NCBI GenBank assembly: GCA_013423325.1
Contig: BLJB01000313.1
Span: forward strand, 1-21,990
Source: Usnea hakonensis
Taxonomy: Eukaryota > Ascomycota > Lecanoromycetes > Lecanorales > Parmeliaceae
DNA: 21,990 nt
Direction: 5' to 3'
Shown here piece by piece: positions 1 to 10,079 of this stretch. The notes below the pieces were generated by a model. That model saw nothing but the letters and a program-made list of their open reading frames with translations. It searched no databases and had not been told where the DNA came from. Positions within the stretch are counted from its first letter, which is position 1. The number at the start of each line of letters is the position of its first letter. Both the position numbers and the translations under genes were made by a program.

Positions 1-192
1 CCCTTCCCCCCCCCCCCTCCCCTCCCCCCCCCCATCCCACCCCCCCCCCCCCTTCTCCCCCCCCCCCCCCTCTTCCCCTTACCCCCCCCATTTCCCCCCC
101 CCTCTCTCTCCCTCTCAATCAATATTCCCCACTCTCCTCTCCTCTCCTCTCCTCCTCCCCCTCTCCATCCTCCTCAAATCCCCAACACCCAA
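1..192. repeat. C-rich low-complexity tract
   Basis: Runs of C broken by T, A and short CCTCT units fill the first 190 bases, followed by A/C-rich text. There is no coding signal. On the opposite strand the tract is G-rich with several runs of four or more G, so it could form a G-quadruplex or i-motif. Such tracts are also common assembly break points. Confidence 0.85.
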
Positions 193-930
193 CACTCAAA
201 ACTATCAATCACAAACAATCAATCGCAAACAATCAACAATAACAGAATCCCCGAACCGAGTTATGCATGTACGATGACATGTAAGAAAAAAAAAAGTTGC
301 CTCGGTAGAAGAAAAAAGAGGGTGCAATTAGTTCGAGGAAAAGTAAAAGACACCGCTGAGGGATGACTAGGTAGGTAGATTGCCAATGATTATTATTATT
401 ATACGAACGAGTCTGTGCGGCGCTTGACGAGAGGAAGGAGAGGAAATAGGAAAGACTCCGATTGGTGATTCAACTGGGTGCGTAATATGTAGAATTGGGG
501 GAGACGTGCATGGTGAGCGGTAAGGACTTCACTCTTTAGACATGCCTGTATATGATTCTTACAGCGGTCCGTCCTCATGTATGCAGTTTCGCTTTCATGG
601 CAGCCAATGATTTGGCATCTAGGCTTGGCGTATCGTATCGCGGGTGCGAACTCAGCGGTCCGAAATCAAATCCTGTTGTTTGAAGTCTCAGAGTAGAGTA
701 CTTGTTAGATATCACAGGTATGAATATACATTGTTACTTAGGATAGACAGGGTAAAGTATATAAAGACAGAAAGTTCCAGTTCTTTAGAATACAGTTTGC
801 TGTATGAGAGCCGTAGTTTAGTCTTATAGGAAACATCAAAAAACCAAAATGTCAACTCGTAACTTCTCTAACTTCTAGAAGAACCGGCTTTTTCCTACAT
901 GAATGGACTTATACCACGCCCACGGATCAG
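193..930. other. Intergenic region, no gene seen
   Basis: No frame in this stretch looks like protein. It holds a short ATT microsatellite near 388-401 and a weak 61-codon frame at 644-829 that has no recognisable features and is probably chance. Confidence 0.5.
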
Positions 931-1335
931 CTAGAATCTTATACAGCATCGATCTCTGTATTTGGGAATTGGGGACTTTGGGCTTACAACACAAAGCTTT
1001 CTCAGATCGCTTAACTCATACCGGTCGTCAATGAGTGTTTTAGGGCCTTGAGCGGATAGAACATAGCTGTGGAATATGGAAATGGCCTTGCTCCAGCAAT
1101 GGCGGTTGGCAAAAAGCGACAGTCCATATACAGTAGACCAAGATCGCCAGGGCTGTACTGACGAGTGTCTCGATGACTTCTTCGCCGATTGATTGTCTAC
1201 ATCTAGGTCGCGGATCAGTTGCACAAGAAGCTCAAATAGGCTAGCAGTGATCTGGATGTTCGCTCTGTTTTGACATTGAGCTCGTTTCCAGATCCAATGG
1301 AGTATCTGAGTCGGTCTCGAACAACTTGAGTAGCG
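931..1335 (-). pseudogene. Coding-like fragment of unknown family
   Basis: A minus-strand frame of 134 codons is open from just after a TAA at 1336-1338 down to a TAG at 931-933. The translation looks like real protein: it has a helical stretch near its start (ILHWIWKRAQ, then ITASLFELLVQLIRDL), an aromatic-rich middle (WRSWSTVYGLSLFANRHCW) and a polar C-terminus ending in YRDRCCIRF. There is no ATG at the upstream end, and the frame meets two stops within a few codons upstream (TAA, then TAG). It is therefore either the last exon of a gene whose upstream exons I cannot place, or a truncated relic. I do not recognise the family. Confidence 0.4.
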
Positions 1336-1338
1336 TTA

Positions 1339-2118
1339 TTGGCGGACACCCTAGGGTACGCTGACTGGGTTGGAATCTGACGCTGTCGATTGGCTAGCGG
1401 CTCGCCCCCGCGTGAGCAGCGAGACTAGAGTAGCGGCGCAACCAAACCGAAGACTTGCTCAAACATAAACTGCAGAACTCTTTCAGTAGCCGGGGGTTAG
1501 AGCTGGCGGCGTTGACGTTATTATCGCTGCTAATAGCGACGATGTTTCGGGTCGTTCGAGTTTGAAATGTTGAATTGAGCTATTCTCTCTAGATGATATT
1601 AGTGGAAAGCCTGGCGCTCGGAGACTACGGACGTACACATTTCAGATTTGAACATTCTCCTTCCAGTAACTCTGCACAGCGTTGGTAGCAGTAGCGCGAG
1701 AATTGCCCTTTCCCAGTGCCACTCATAAGTTTTCTTTTATCGCACCAGGCCCCACTTACGACGACGTATTGTACGAGCTTCTCAGCCACATTCGCTCGCA
1801 TTTTAGCGTTGAGGAAAAGGCTCTAGGTTTTTGGGGAAGAGTTCGGGGTTGGTCTGGTCTGGGGTATTGAGCTTCTGGTTTTGGGACTTTGTATTGACAG
1901 TAAGCTCGGGCCATGACAATGTACGCTTGGGGGACTTGCCTGCAGAATCCAGAATCCAGAGAATGTAACCCTATTTTGCACGCATCTTCGTTTTGCAAGT
2001 GTTTTCACGCGCAAATCCTTGACACTTGTGGGCAATGTGACATTTGTATCTTTGAATTCTCCCCCAAGATTACCGCGACGCACAATAGGGTTGCAAGACC
2101 CCAGGTCATGACCCAAGG
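1339..2118. other. Intergenic region with one weak open frame
   Basis: Nothing firm is visible. A plus-strand frame at 1682-1870 contains the protein-like stretch FIAPGPTYDDVLYELLSHIR but begins at a TTG next to an in-frame stop. A possible splice acceptor (cttccag) lies just upstream of it. I could not build a gene from it. Confidence 0.35.
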
Positions 2119-2376
2119 TTATATTGTGAGGGCTGTCTCAGCTTTCATCTTGTCAAGAAGTCGCGCTCTTTTGGTGATCCAGACCTCGTCTTTGACGATC
2201 TGTTGTAGATGGTTGGTCAATGAATCTGGGTCGATGCCTTCTGCGATGATGCAAGCGGCTGAGGGAGGGAACAAAGGGACCAGTTCTATCCCACTTCATT
2301 CATTTCGACTTGAAGCAGTTATACCCTTCACGAGGCAAGCCCGAAGAGGACCTTTTTTCCATTTGGTTGTATTTGT
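2119..2376 (-). pseudogene. C-terminal coding relic of unknown family
   Basis: Read on the minus strand from 2376, one frame runs for 85 codons to a TAA at 2119-2121 and is broken once by TGA at 2296-2298. On both sides of the TGA the translation is protein-like: KWKKGPLRACLVKGIT before it; SGIELVPLFPPSAACIIAEG, then an amphipathic charged stretch (LTNHLQQIVKDEVWITKRAR, LLDKMKAE), after it. A TAG lies at 2377-2379 immediately upstream. A single C-to-T change (CGA to TGA, CAG to TAG) would account for each stop. I do not recognise the domain; it may be the tail of a larger gene decaying upstream. Confidence 0.45.
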
Positions 2377-2919
2377 CTAATTGATGCTGCTGGTGAGCTA
2401 TCTGTAGCTGGTGGAACATTAAAAGACGTCTGGGACTGCGTGATAATGCTGAGGTGGTCTGTATCCGCTGATTGCTGCTTGGGGTTGTGAATAATGGAGG
2501 TAGAGTGGGATACTGCTTGATGGAATCGCGCGGTTGGGGTCGGCCTCGGCCTGGCAGCACCTGGTCAGCCGTCTTAGCTATCGCAAGTCTTTGGGCCTGC
2601 CGGATTCCCATTGAAGGCTACCACGCACTTCAAGAATCCTCACACCCACCTCGACGCTGCGGAGACGCCACATCATCTTCCATCGACACTATTCTTTCCC
2701 GTGTAGCTATGAGTCCCTCTCTTTCGTGTCCGCGTCTGCTTTGACGGCATTCTTTGTAACTCTTACAGCGCGTATCGTCTGCTCACTAAATCTTTGGATA
2801 TGGAGGAAGGGTGGTTGCGTTTGAGAGGATTGTGAGAGGTGGGAAAGAGCGGCTGTCGGTGGGATGAAGTTGAAGATGTTGTTAGGCTTGTGCGACGATA
2901 GTTGTTGAGCATAACGCAA
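2377..2919 (-). other. Possible upstream part of the same relic, Q/P/S-rich
   Basis: Minus-strand open frames at 2707-2919 and 2300-2611 translate to proline-, glutamine- and serine-rich text (for example FNFIPPTAALSHLSQSSQ), as in disordered parts of fungal regulators. They are in different frames, begin at TTG or at an isolated ATG, and cannot be joined by obvious introns. They may be decayed coding sequence of the gene that ends at 2119, or simply biased composition. Confidence 0.2.
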
Positions 2920-3215
2920 TTAGTGACGAGCTGAGAGGATCCCCTAAGCCCGGTGCAAGATCTTGTAGATAGGGTCGACGTATGTACAGTCGCTCATATT
3001 TCTGTTTGTTTTCAGAGGTTGATCAAGATGAAGTATGAGGTGCGAGTATGTTGTATGTTGTAGCTGTGTGGACCTGAACACAACCGAGGAACATAGACAA
3101 AATTCAATTCAGCCCTATGGTCGGTGTTAAGAAATCCCGATCCTCTCTTAGGGTTAGGGCTCGGAAACCGGACATACTATACTCCTAGCGGGCCATGATA
3201 TGTTGTCCTCGGTCT
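2920..3215. other. Intergenic spacer, no gene seen
   Basis: No coding signal and no repeat recognised. The stretch ends at the left inverted repeat of the 3216-3480 element. Confidence 0.5.
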
Positions 3216-3480
3216 TCTATCCCATGGATTGGCAAGTGGGGTTCAATAAAGGCTTGGCAGCACAACCAAACTTCTTTATTTTCAAATATTTCAAAACGAC
3301 ATCTATAGATAAAAGTTTTGGTTATGAAGTTATAGATCTTCCTATACGGATTAAGTTTTATATTAGGTATTTTTTGAAAAAGGTGGTTATTGTTAAAGCG
3401 CAGCGAGTTGAAAAAGGGATAGTTTTTTATGTTCGGTCGCTTACCCCTGAATATTGAACCCCGCCAATCCATGGGATAGA
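3216..3480. mobile_element. 265-bp terminal-inverted-repeat element (MITE-like)
   Basis: The left end 3216-3233 (tctatcccatggattggc) is the perfect reverse complement of the right end 3463-3480. The match continues inward for about 10 more bases (ggggttcaat) after a 4-base indel in the left arm. If the true end is taken as tcccatgg, a TA flanks each side, which would fit a Tc1/mariner-type target duplication; the longer repeat hides this. The interior is visibly AT-rich compared with its flanks. It encodes no transposase, so it would be a non-autonomous element. Unusually, it is open in one frame on each strand over almost its whole length (plus 3200-3457, minus 3185-3472). Confidence 0.75.
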
Positions 3481-5167
3481 GTAGCTGCTAACCATGTTAA
3501 TGATCACGAAATCAATATCCCGTTACATTCAGTGAACCAGCTTCTCTCCTAAAACCCGTCTCTCAAAGGTCTTACGTACGTAAGGGAGTTGTTGTGCATC
3601 TCGTGGGAGAAAGTCGTCCGAGACTTTTGTTACCGACCCGCGGTCGCCTGCAGAGGCCCAGATCAACACAACATAAAATTGTGATATTTCCGTGTCAGCT
3701 TACTATAATTTCTAGTCTTGGCCGCATCCACTCATGTTTGGCTAGTAATCCTAGTACAATTACGAGCCTATTGTAGTGTATTACCGCTACTGGTTTTATT
3801 GGAACACCAATCCTTCGCCAATCTGATTTATGGTCTCAGAATCTCCTCGCGCTCTTCCTTTCCCAACACCGTTTATTGTACCAACAAAGGTAGAGCTAAA
3901 AAGGAGCACTTCTATTCTCTAAGCCAGCATCCTTGGTTACAAGGTCAGCGTGACAAAGTCCATCTTCATCCCTTATCTTCACAAGATTCCGACTTTTCTC
4001 TTTTAGTTTTCTTGGATGGTCAAACACGGAAAGGTAACTTGAATGAGGGTTTCTGCTTTTCCTCCAGTATCACTCAGACATGGATACATCGTACCCGGGC
4101 ATGTATGATGCATGATCCCGCAGAATAAAGAGCAAGAGCGAAAATATCAAAGAAAGGTGCGAGACTAGTACGGGGCTTGGCAGCAAAAACCTGGACCTAC
4201 CAAGGAAAAACTGGATTCTACCGTTTTACCAGAAACCTGGCATTCTTTTCTCCATTCTCTTAGCCAGTTATAGTACAAGTAGGCATCCGACTTGAATCAA
4301 ACAACGGGATCTCAGTACAACTCCCTTTTCCCGGCAAGTCAAGTACCCCTTGCAGGCGGTGTGCGTGATTACTCTCCTCCTTACTCAAAAGTAATTAATT
4401 TGTAACAAGATCCAGATACATTAGACGGCTCTATGCATCTGCAATTTTCCAGACCCCTCGTTTTCAGCCAATTTCTCCCCTACGGAATGCTGCATTGCGC
4501 TGCTTAAATCTGGTCCCGCCCGCAATGCGCTTTCGGGGCACAGCGACCCTAACTTGAAACCGCTGATCCATAATGTATAAATGCCGTGAAAAATGCCCAG
4601 TACCGATGTCTTAGTGACCGCCTCTTCGCTTTTACTTTGGATTACCAAGTTCGATACTAAGCGTAAGGTGTTTGCTTCGGTATACTACCCATGTTATATA
4701 CATCGGTGTTCTTTATCACGTCTTTCCTTTTTCCCAACATATGCTGTTCGCGCATAGTGGCTTACAAGTACTCTACATATTTTAAGTACCTTTGCCAACC
4801 AACATTCCCCCGCTTTCTCCCCAGACCGCTTGACCTTGGCGGATAATCGCTTAGACTTGCTGCATTTGGCAGCGGGTCTCTACACCATGGGCCCGGTCTC
4901 CTACTAAGCAGCGTCTGTAGCTTCTTACATATCCTTGACAACTCACAATCAAACTCATCTCCCCCGAATCAGCCCACATCTGCGTGTCACCGCCTGGATC
5001 TGCTTCATATAGCCGCGGGTCTCTGCACCAAAGACCCATTTCCAGTCCTTACTCTTTCCTTTCCCGTTTCCCTCCCGCATAATCATCTACAATTCAATTC
5101 CAGCTCTCGTTTGACTGCGGATAATAGCGGGGTTTCAGAGAAAACAAGTCTCAATCCCGCTTACGTG
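3481..5167. other. Long intergenic region, no gene seen
   Basis: About 1.7 kb without a convincing frame; the open frames at 3594-4128 start at TTG or GTG and do not look like protein. It contains a 14-bp perfect palindrome (3571-3584) and a 16-base motif, gcgggtctctRcacca, seen at 4872-4887 and again at 5015-5030 with one difference. Confidence 0.5.
3571..3584. repeat. 14-bp perfect palindrome CTTACGTACGTAAG
   Basis: The sequence equals its own reverse complement over 14 bases. It could be a dimeric regulator site or chance; no gene start is nearby to decide. Confidence 0.5.
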
Positions 5168-5253
5168 GCCTACCCACAGCACTAAAAACGACTTGAAACA
5201 AGGAAGCGAATCATTATCGAGAGTACACAAACGACTAACAGGCGAAGTTTGAC
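5168..5253 (+). repeat. 86-bp direct repeat, copy A
   Basis: Begins gcctacccac and ends gaagtttgac. It aligns without gaps to copy B at 5358-5443, with a shared core gagtacRcaaacgacta. The two copies are 190 bp apart, start to start. No coding frame runs through both. Confidence 0.7.
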
Positions 5254-5357
5254 ACCGTATCCCAGAAACGGGCCTCCCAATAGTGTTTGTTTAAACACTT
5301 CTCAGCCGCTACTATGCTAACCAACAGCAATATTAGCCTTTTGACCTTGACTATGCA

Positions 5358-5443
5358 GCCTGCCCACAACGCTAACAAGGACTAAAAACAAGGACGTAAA
5401 TCATCATCTAGAGTACGCAAACGACTAGGATATAGAACTTGAC
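5358..5443 (+). repeat. 86-bp direct repeat, copy B
   Basis: Diverged partner of 5168-5253 and of the same length. Differences are scattered substitutions, as expected for an old duplication. Confidence 0.7.
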
Positions 5444-5905
5444 TAAAATCTTGGAAAGATGCCCCCAAATAGTTGGCGTTGGAGCGATTTTCAACCTTTC
5501 CACGGTAGCTAATAGCGATATCAACTGTTTACCCTTGATTATCTCGGAGATATTGCTCAAGGCGGTCTGCAAAAGCCACTCAAAGTGCAGATTCCCGGTC
5601 ATAGAGACGTGTTGTCTCTGGCAGATACTCTCGGAGCAGGTTTTGTACTTTGATGCATGTTCTGCTATGGGAGGGAGTGTCTTGTCGAGGGGAGATATCT
5701 AGACTCTGGGTCTGCGCTTTTCTTCTCTTTTCCTTTACTGTCTCCATTCTCTTTTTCTTTCTTGTTCTTACTATTAGGTCGACGGGTCGTCTTTTTTTTT
5801 CCTTTTCTCTTTTTGCTTATGACTTCTTTTAGGGCTTTTGCAGTCTTGATTTCTTTGCCCTATATATATATTATATAACCTCTTATCCCTTTCCACTAGC
5901 TTTGG
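5444..5905. other. Intergenic region with T-rich tract
   Basis: No gene recognised. Positions 5720-5840 are strongly T-rich on the plus strand and are followed by an AT-rich run near 5861-5878 (tatatatatattatata). The open frames here are products of that composition. Confidence 0.45.
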
Positions 5906-6073
5906 TGTGCGCAGCGAGAGTGAAACAGAAGATTTTTCGAGACTGGGATGCTCCCTGTACACCATCGCCAAACTCGCTTGGCTCTAACATGTACGCAGCG
6001 AGAGTGCAACAGAAGACTTTCCGAGATTGGACTTCTCATCGAAATGCTCACATTCCACTCTCTTGGCTCCGAC
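5906..6073 (+). repeat. Two-copy tandem duplication, 84-bp unit
   Basis: Copy 1 is 5906-5989 and copy 2 is 5990-6073. Both open with tgtRcgcagcgagagtg, followed by aacagaaga, and close with a cttggctc-type stretch. The 84-bp unit is exactly 28 codons, and the frame starting at 5902 stays open through both copies, giving AARVKQKIFRDW in the first and AARVQQKTFRDW in the second. The start of a possible third unit (atatgcgtacc) follows. Whether it was ever coding is open. Confidence 0.75.
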
Positions 6074-6379
6074 ATATGCGTACCAAGGATACATTTGAAG
6101 ACCCTTTCGAGAAAGTTGAGTCAGCTCTGCGACGAATTCGGCGCTGGGTGCCTGTTCTATTTAGGGGATCAGCTCTCTGATAACTTGTACGTATCGCTCC
6201 CCTGCTTACACCTTCTCCACAGTTTCGAGCTAATAATGGACCCAGTCTGTCGAAGCTGCATACTGCCAAAGGGCACTATCACGAAGACGCTTTCGCGCAT
6301 CTGAAACGCAGAATTCCTACTAATATACCACCTCCTAGCTCCTTCACTAAGGCGTGCTGAGCGGGGACGCGAAGACCTT

Positions 6380-7250
6380 TTGAGATCAGAACTCTTACTA
6401 ATACCCCACCCTTCCTTCGGCTTCTTCACCTTCGACCTCTTCACCTCCGCAGCCGTTCGCAAGAAGAACAAACAACTCCTCGCCTCAGTCCGTCTCAACA
6501 CAACGCAGCACAAACCCAAAGAACTACCTGCCTTGGAAGAAGAGGTACAAGAGTGCTTTCGAATCCTTAAATACACCATTACACGAGGCACGCATGGACC
6601 ACTTGAAGGTCGTCTTCCCGAAGGCCTGGAACTCCATCTACGAGGACGTCCACGCTGACGAAGAAGAGGACCCAGATAATCAATTTAGATGTGACGAATT
6701 TCGTGGCTCATTTCTTCTGGAAGTGGGGATTGGAGGCGGGATACAAGAGCGCTTTGAGGGAGAGTGGGAGGATGATATTAGGTAAGGTGGCTCCTTCCAC
6801 CCCAACGCTATAAATGATCTGATTATGTTTGGGGTAGCATGCATCGAAGAGGCCAAGGACAAGGCACTGCGGACTTTGTATAGATATTCTATACATCCCC
6901 CGTCGAAACAATCAGGATGGACTGTCCCCGCGATAATCGCGAACGACTGTGTAAGTACTCCGCCACCGCTTAATTTGTCACATCTCCTGTCCATCGCATT
7001 ACGAATCACTGTTTTCAGCACTGTTAACAAACCTCTCACTAGTGCCAAGAGTATTAAATCAGTCACGATCCTATTACGAGAGATATTTTGCATCAATTAC
7101 AGGCAGGACAACACCTGCAGTTGTGGAGAATGTCGATATTAGACAGCAGTTCAAAGACATGCGACTTTATCAGATATCTTTCCGAACTGAACGCTGTACC
7201 GCCGGTACTTGTGGATGCAGAAGCACCCTCGAACGAATCAAGATTCAAAT
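6380..7250 (+). pseudogene. Decayed protein-coding gene of unknown family
   Basis: Frame by frame this reads as one damaged protein. From 6380 the frame gives VRKKNKQLLASV, then LEEEVQECFRILKYTITRG. Near 6590 it must shift to the frame of 6594, which gives HLKVVFPKAWNSIYEDV, then an acidic DEEEDPDN stretch, then GSFLLEVGIGGGIQERFEGE. An in-frame TAA at 6783-6785 interrupts it, and the same frame continues (NAINDLIMFGVACIEEAKDK, then ALRTLYRYSIHPP) to about 6950. There gtaagt begins a probable intron; the acceptor at 7062 keeps frame and the stronger ttttcag at 7018 does not. Next come SRSYYERYFASITGRTTPAV and VDIRQQFKDMRLYQ. A last frameshift near 7170 leads to LSELNAVPPVLVDAEAPSNE. I do not recognise the family. 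Two frameshifts and a stop argue against a working product. Confidence 0.55.
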
Positions 7251-7859
7251 CTCCCTCGGGCGTTTCAATAATTTTGCATCATCGCAAGACTTCCCCCCGT
7301 CCGATTCTTTTCCGCCTACCCAGACAGCAATCCACCCTAACACCAATTTGAATGCCGCACTTCCTACTCTCTCTTTCCAATCACACCTTCTTTCACGCAG
7401 ACTATTTCTATAAACTAGATAAGCTGCCCTACTGCTGTTGGTCAGCCAGCAGATTTTCAAGCGGAGGTAAATACTACTCATACACATTCCGTTCTCGACG
7501 TTGATATTAACATCTGTATTAGGGATGCCGGTGTCCTATTGTTTTTGAAGCAAAGGCAAGGGCACGAGCGGCAACACGCACCTTCTCCACATCACTGAAG
7601 CACTCTGGACTTGTATTCCTGCGCGACAAATATCTTAAGGTCGTGCCGGATATGGAGTGAGCCAGCCCAACCAGAGACGCTCACAAAAGTAGACCAAGAG
7701 AGCAATGCAGCCTCACTAATAGGTACGTCGAAGTCCGTGAGCAAATGTACTCGCCCGGCGAGGTTCATCCAACTTGAGCAAAGCTTCGTAAGTCTCAGCT
7801 CTCCACCCCACTAGCGTCTATGTTCTGCAAGTGCTGAATTGATCGGTAGGTCTCCTAGG
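7251..7859. other. No gene recognised
   Basis: Open frames are short and not protein-like. This may be the decayed 3' end of the preceding relic or plain intergenic DNA. Confidence 0.4.
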
Positions 7860-8880
7860 CGAAACCATACCAAAATGGGTTGAAGGTGTACGAATTTGTT
7901 AGACGAACTGAGTGCAAATGGGGAGAACGACGCCTGCTACATCCACACTCTCGAAGGTGCTTGTGGCGCAGGCTGCCCAAGGAGCAGAGTCTACCCCAGG
8001 AGCAAAGACAGCTGAGGAACTTCTGAGGATGAGCATTGCGATGTCGCGATGGGAGATACAAGTCCCATACCAGCGACGGGAATCTCCCTCCAGGGTTAAC
8101 GATGGTCTCTTTATACACGCTACAGCCCCTAGCGATATCGACGCGCTTCGTCCATGGCAGCGCGAAGAACTAGGGAAGTCACGAGAACCAAAGCCATCGC
8201 ACAGAGGGACAATCCTCTACCTTACCGGTGCCTAGTACGCTGAGCAAGAAGATACCCAAGAGACACTTTTCCCCAGCTTCGAAGTCGGGGCGATCAAGAG
8301 AGCATCCGACATCTAGAGGAGGAGATCTCCATTGCGGCGAAGGAGATTCACACAATTACTATTCTTTGATCGGAAAGTCCATTTCGCCAATTCACGCAGC
8401 AACCAGACGGTCGGAATCCAAAGCAGCGTCCCATCAACTCTCTACCACAAGAAGCAATTCTATATATATCGCACCTCAGACATCACATTCCACCGAGGCA
8501 CACTTTGCAGCTCAGGATGGCAAGAATCCATGTGCTAAGCCTAATCGCACCATCTCTATACTAATCCAGCAAAGAATCATGCTAAACTCTCTATCCGTGG
8601 TCGGCCTACTTTCGGACCCCGCAATTATGTCCAGAAATTCCATTTCGCCTTTAATCAGACAGCCAAAACCCAACAGAACATCCACAAAGCCTCCAACATA
8701 GAGAGGTGACTAGTACCTTCTCTAACGGTTAGATCGCTAAGATTGCGAGCCAACGCAAATTCGCGCCGCAGCACTTTGGACAATACGACCGATTTAGTGC
8801 CATCGTCGCCTTCAACAGGGACCTGATATTTTTGGGCATCGACACGATCAGCATTATGGAAATTGTCTGAGAACTCGGCT
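7860..8880 (+). pseudogene. Scattered coding-like fragments, frames broken
   Basis: Several plus-strand stretches look like protein but lie in different frames with no obvious introns between them. Examples are 7912-8235 (KTAEELLRMSIAMSRWEI), about 8290-8360 (DQESIRHLEEEISIAAKEIH), about 8575-8700 (KLSIRGRPTFGPRNYVQKFH, then FAFNQTAKTQQNIHKASN) and about 8745-8870 (FGQYDRFSAIVAFNRDLIFL). The 157-codon frame at 8228-8701 starts at GTG and overlaps these in another frame, so I do not take it as a gene. It could be one or two degraded genes; I do not recognise any domain. Confidence 0.3.
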
Positions 8881-9243
8881 GTGAGTAATTGCCCTCCTTT
8901 ACCTCTAATTCCAGCAATCTCTTATATTAACAATATGAATAATAGTAATCCTGACTCAAGCTACTCTCTCTGTCTCTACCTTTTCCACAAACATCGTAAC
9001 GATAAACGAAATCCTCCTCCCCAAACTAGTGGAGATCTGCCCTCTTAATCAATAGGCAACTCAACAGCCTAGCACGAACCCAGTAAACAACTTCCACCCT
9101 TACAGATCCCGCCTTTGTTCTCACTTACACTTACCACCGAGAAATCGACTCAACTCATTCCTTTATTTCCAGTAAGCAAAACAAAGAAACACCAATATCT
9201 ACTCGTTAACACATAGCTAATCAGGTAGACAAACAGACACATA
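8881..9243. other. Intergenic, A/C-rich leader to the 9244 frame
   Basis: No gene seen. The last 100 bases are A/C-rich, like a fungal 5' leader, and run into an ATG with A at -3. Confidence 0.35.
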
Positions 9244-10077
9244 ATGGCAGCAGCACAAGGCCAATCTAACTTTTTGCAAGAAACGCAACGAGACATCTCT
9301 CCGCCCACAAATCCTTCAAACGTCGGGACTGGCAATAAGAACGACGAAACCACCAAGCATTACCAATTCTGATTTTATCGAACCGTGAAACAGATCACCC
9401 ACTATCAGCGCAAGTTTCCTAACAGAGAAGACTCACTAATGGTCGCTTTTCATACAAAAAGCTTCCGACCCCAATGGAGGATCAAAACAGGAGACTTCCC
9501 CATCTTGCAAGTACCCCAATTACGGACCGCGTCGCAAACACCACGCAAAAGCCCTCTCCAGGGCCCAAACAACGTTAAAAGAACGCGAGACGATTTCGAT
9601 CGAAGGACTGGAACTTCCCTCTCGCATACCGGATACAACTACCTCCTCAAGAACATCCAACATAGTATCCTTAACACCTATTCTAGATCCTAAAGAGTCG
9701 ATAGCGAATATCGCCCACCACGAGAACTCAGAAGCCTTTACGGCATCGGGGGAGGACGGGACCGTGGTAGCGATCTCAGCGAAGTCTTTCGAGAAGAAGA
9801 GTATGAGAATAGACTTTCGTTTCTCTCGTACTCGTACATAGTGCTAGAAGCTGCTAAAGCTAATTTTCTGGGGAGAGTTGAGGGAGGAATGATAGGGAAG
9901 GGTATCACAAGAAAGAACAAGAATACCCTTTACGAAACCAGCAAGCACACCATCCAAAAGACTAGAGCAGAAGATAACAACACGCACAGCATTTCTCCGC
10001 CTCTTAGCGCCAGGGAAGGGTGGCGTGATGGAGGAAAGGGGGAGTGGGGGTTAGAACAAGTAGCCGTAATAGCATAA
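9244..10077 (+). pseudogene. 277-codon frame broken by two nonsense codons
   Basis: An ATG at 9244 (A at -3, G at +4) opens a frame that runs 277 codons to TAA at 10075-10077. It is interrupted only by TGA at 9370-9372 and TAA at 9691-9693. Its three parts read MAAAQGQSNFLQETQRDI..., then NREDSLMVAFHTKSFRPQ and GYNYLLKNIQHSILNTYSRS, then a charged segment (REEEYENRLSFLSYSYIVLE, AAKANFLGRVEGGMIGKGIT). Each stop is one C-to-T step from a sense codon (CGA, CAA). Caution is needed: the DNA is A/C-rich and poor in T, so stops are scarce in all plus frames. A second frame at about 9440-9840 is also open and protein-like (SNIVSLTPILDPKESIANIA). No domain recognised. Confidence 0.35.
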
Positions 10078-10079
10078 TA

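Noticed and set aside
1..192. Telomere or subtelomeric repeat at the window edge
   Set aside because: The C-rich text is irregular, with no TTAGGG/CCCTAA-type unit, and the same kind of tract occurs in the middle of the window.
3718..4128. 136-codon plus-strand open frame
   Set aside because: It begins at TTG, shows no domain or coding character, and has no upstream exon.
6782..6837. 56-bp GT-AG intron
   Set aside because: Removing it leaves the downstream protein-like frame out of register, while the unspliced frame is open and protein-like except for the TAA itself.
8228..8701. 157-codon plus-strand open frame
   Set aside because: It starts at GTG, is low-complexity in Ser, Thr, Asn and Lys, and overlaps more protein-like fragments in other frames.
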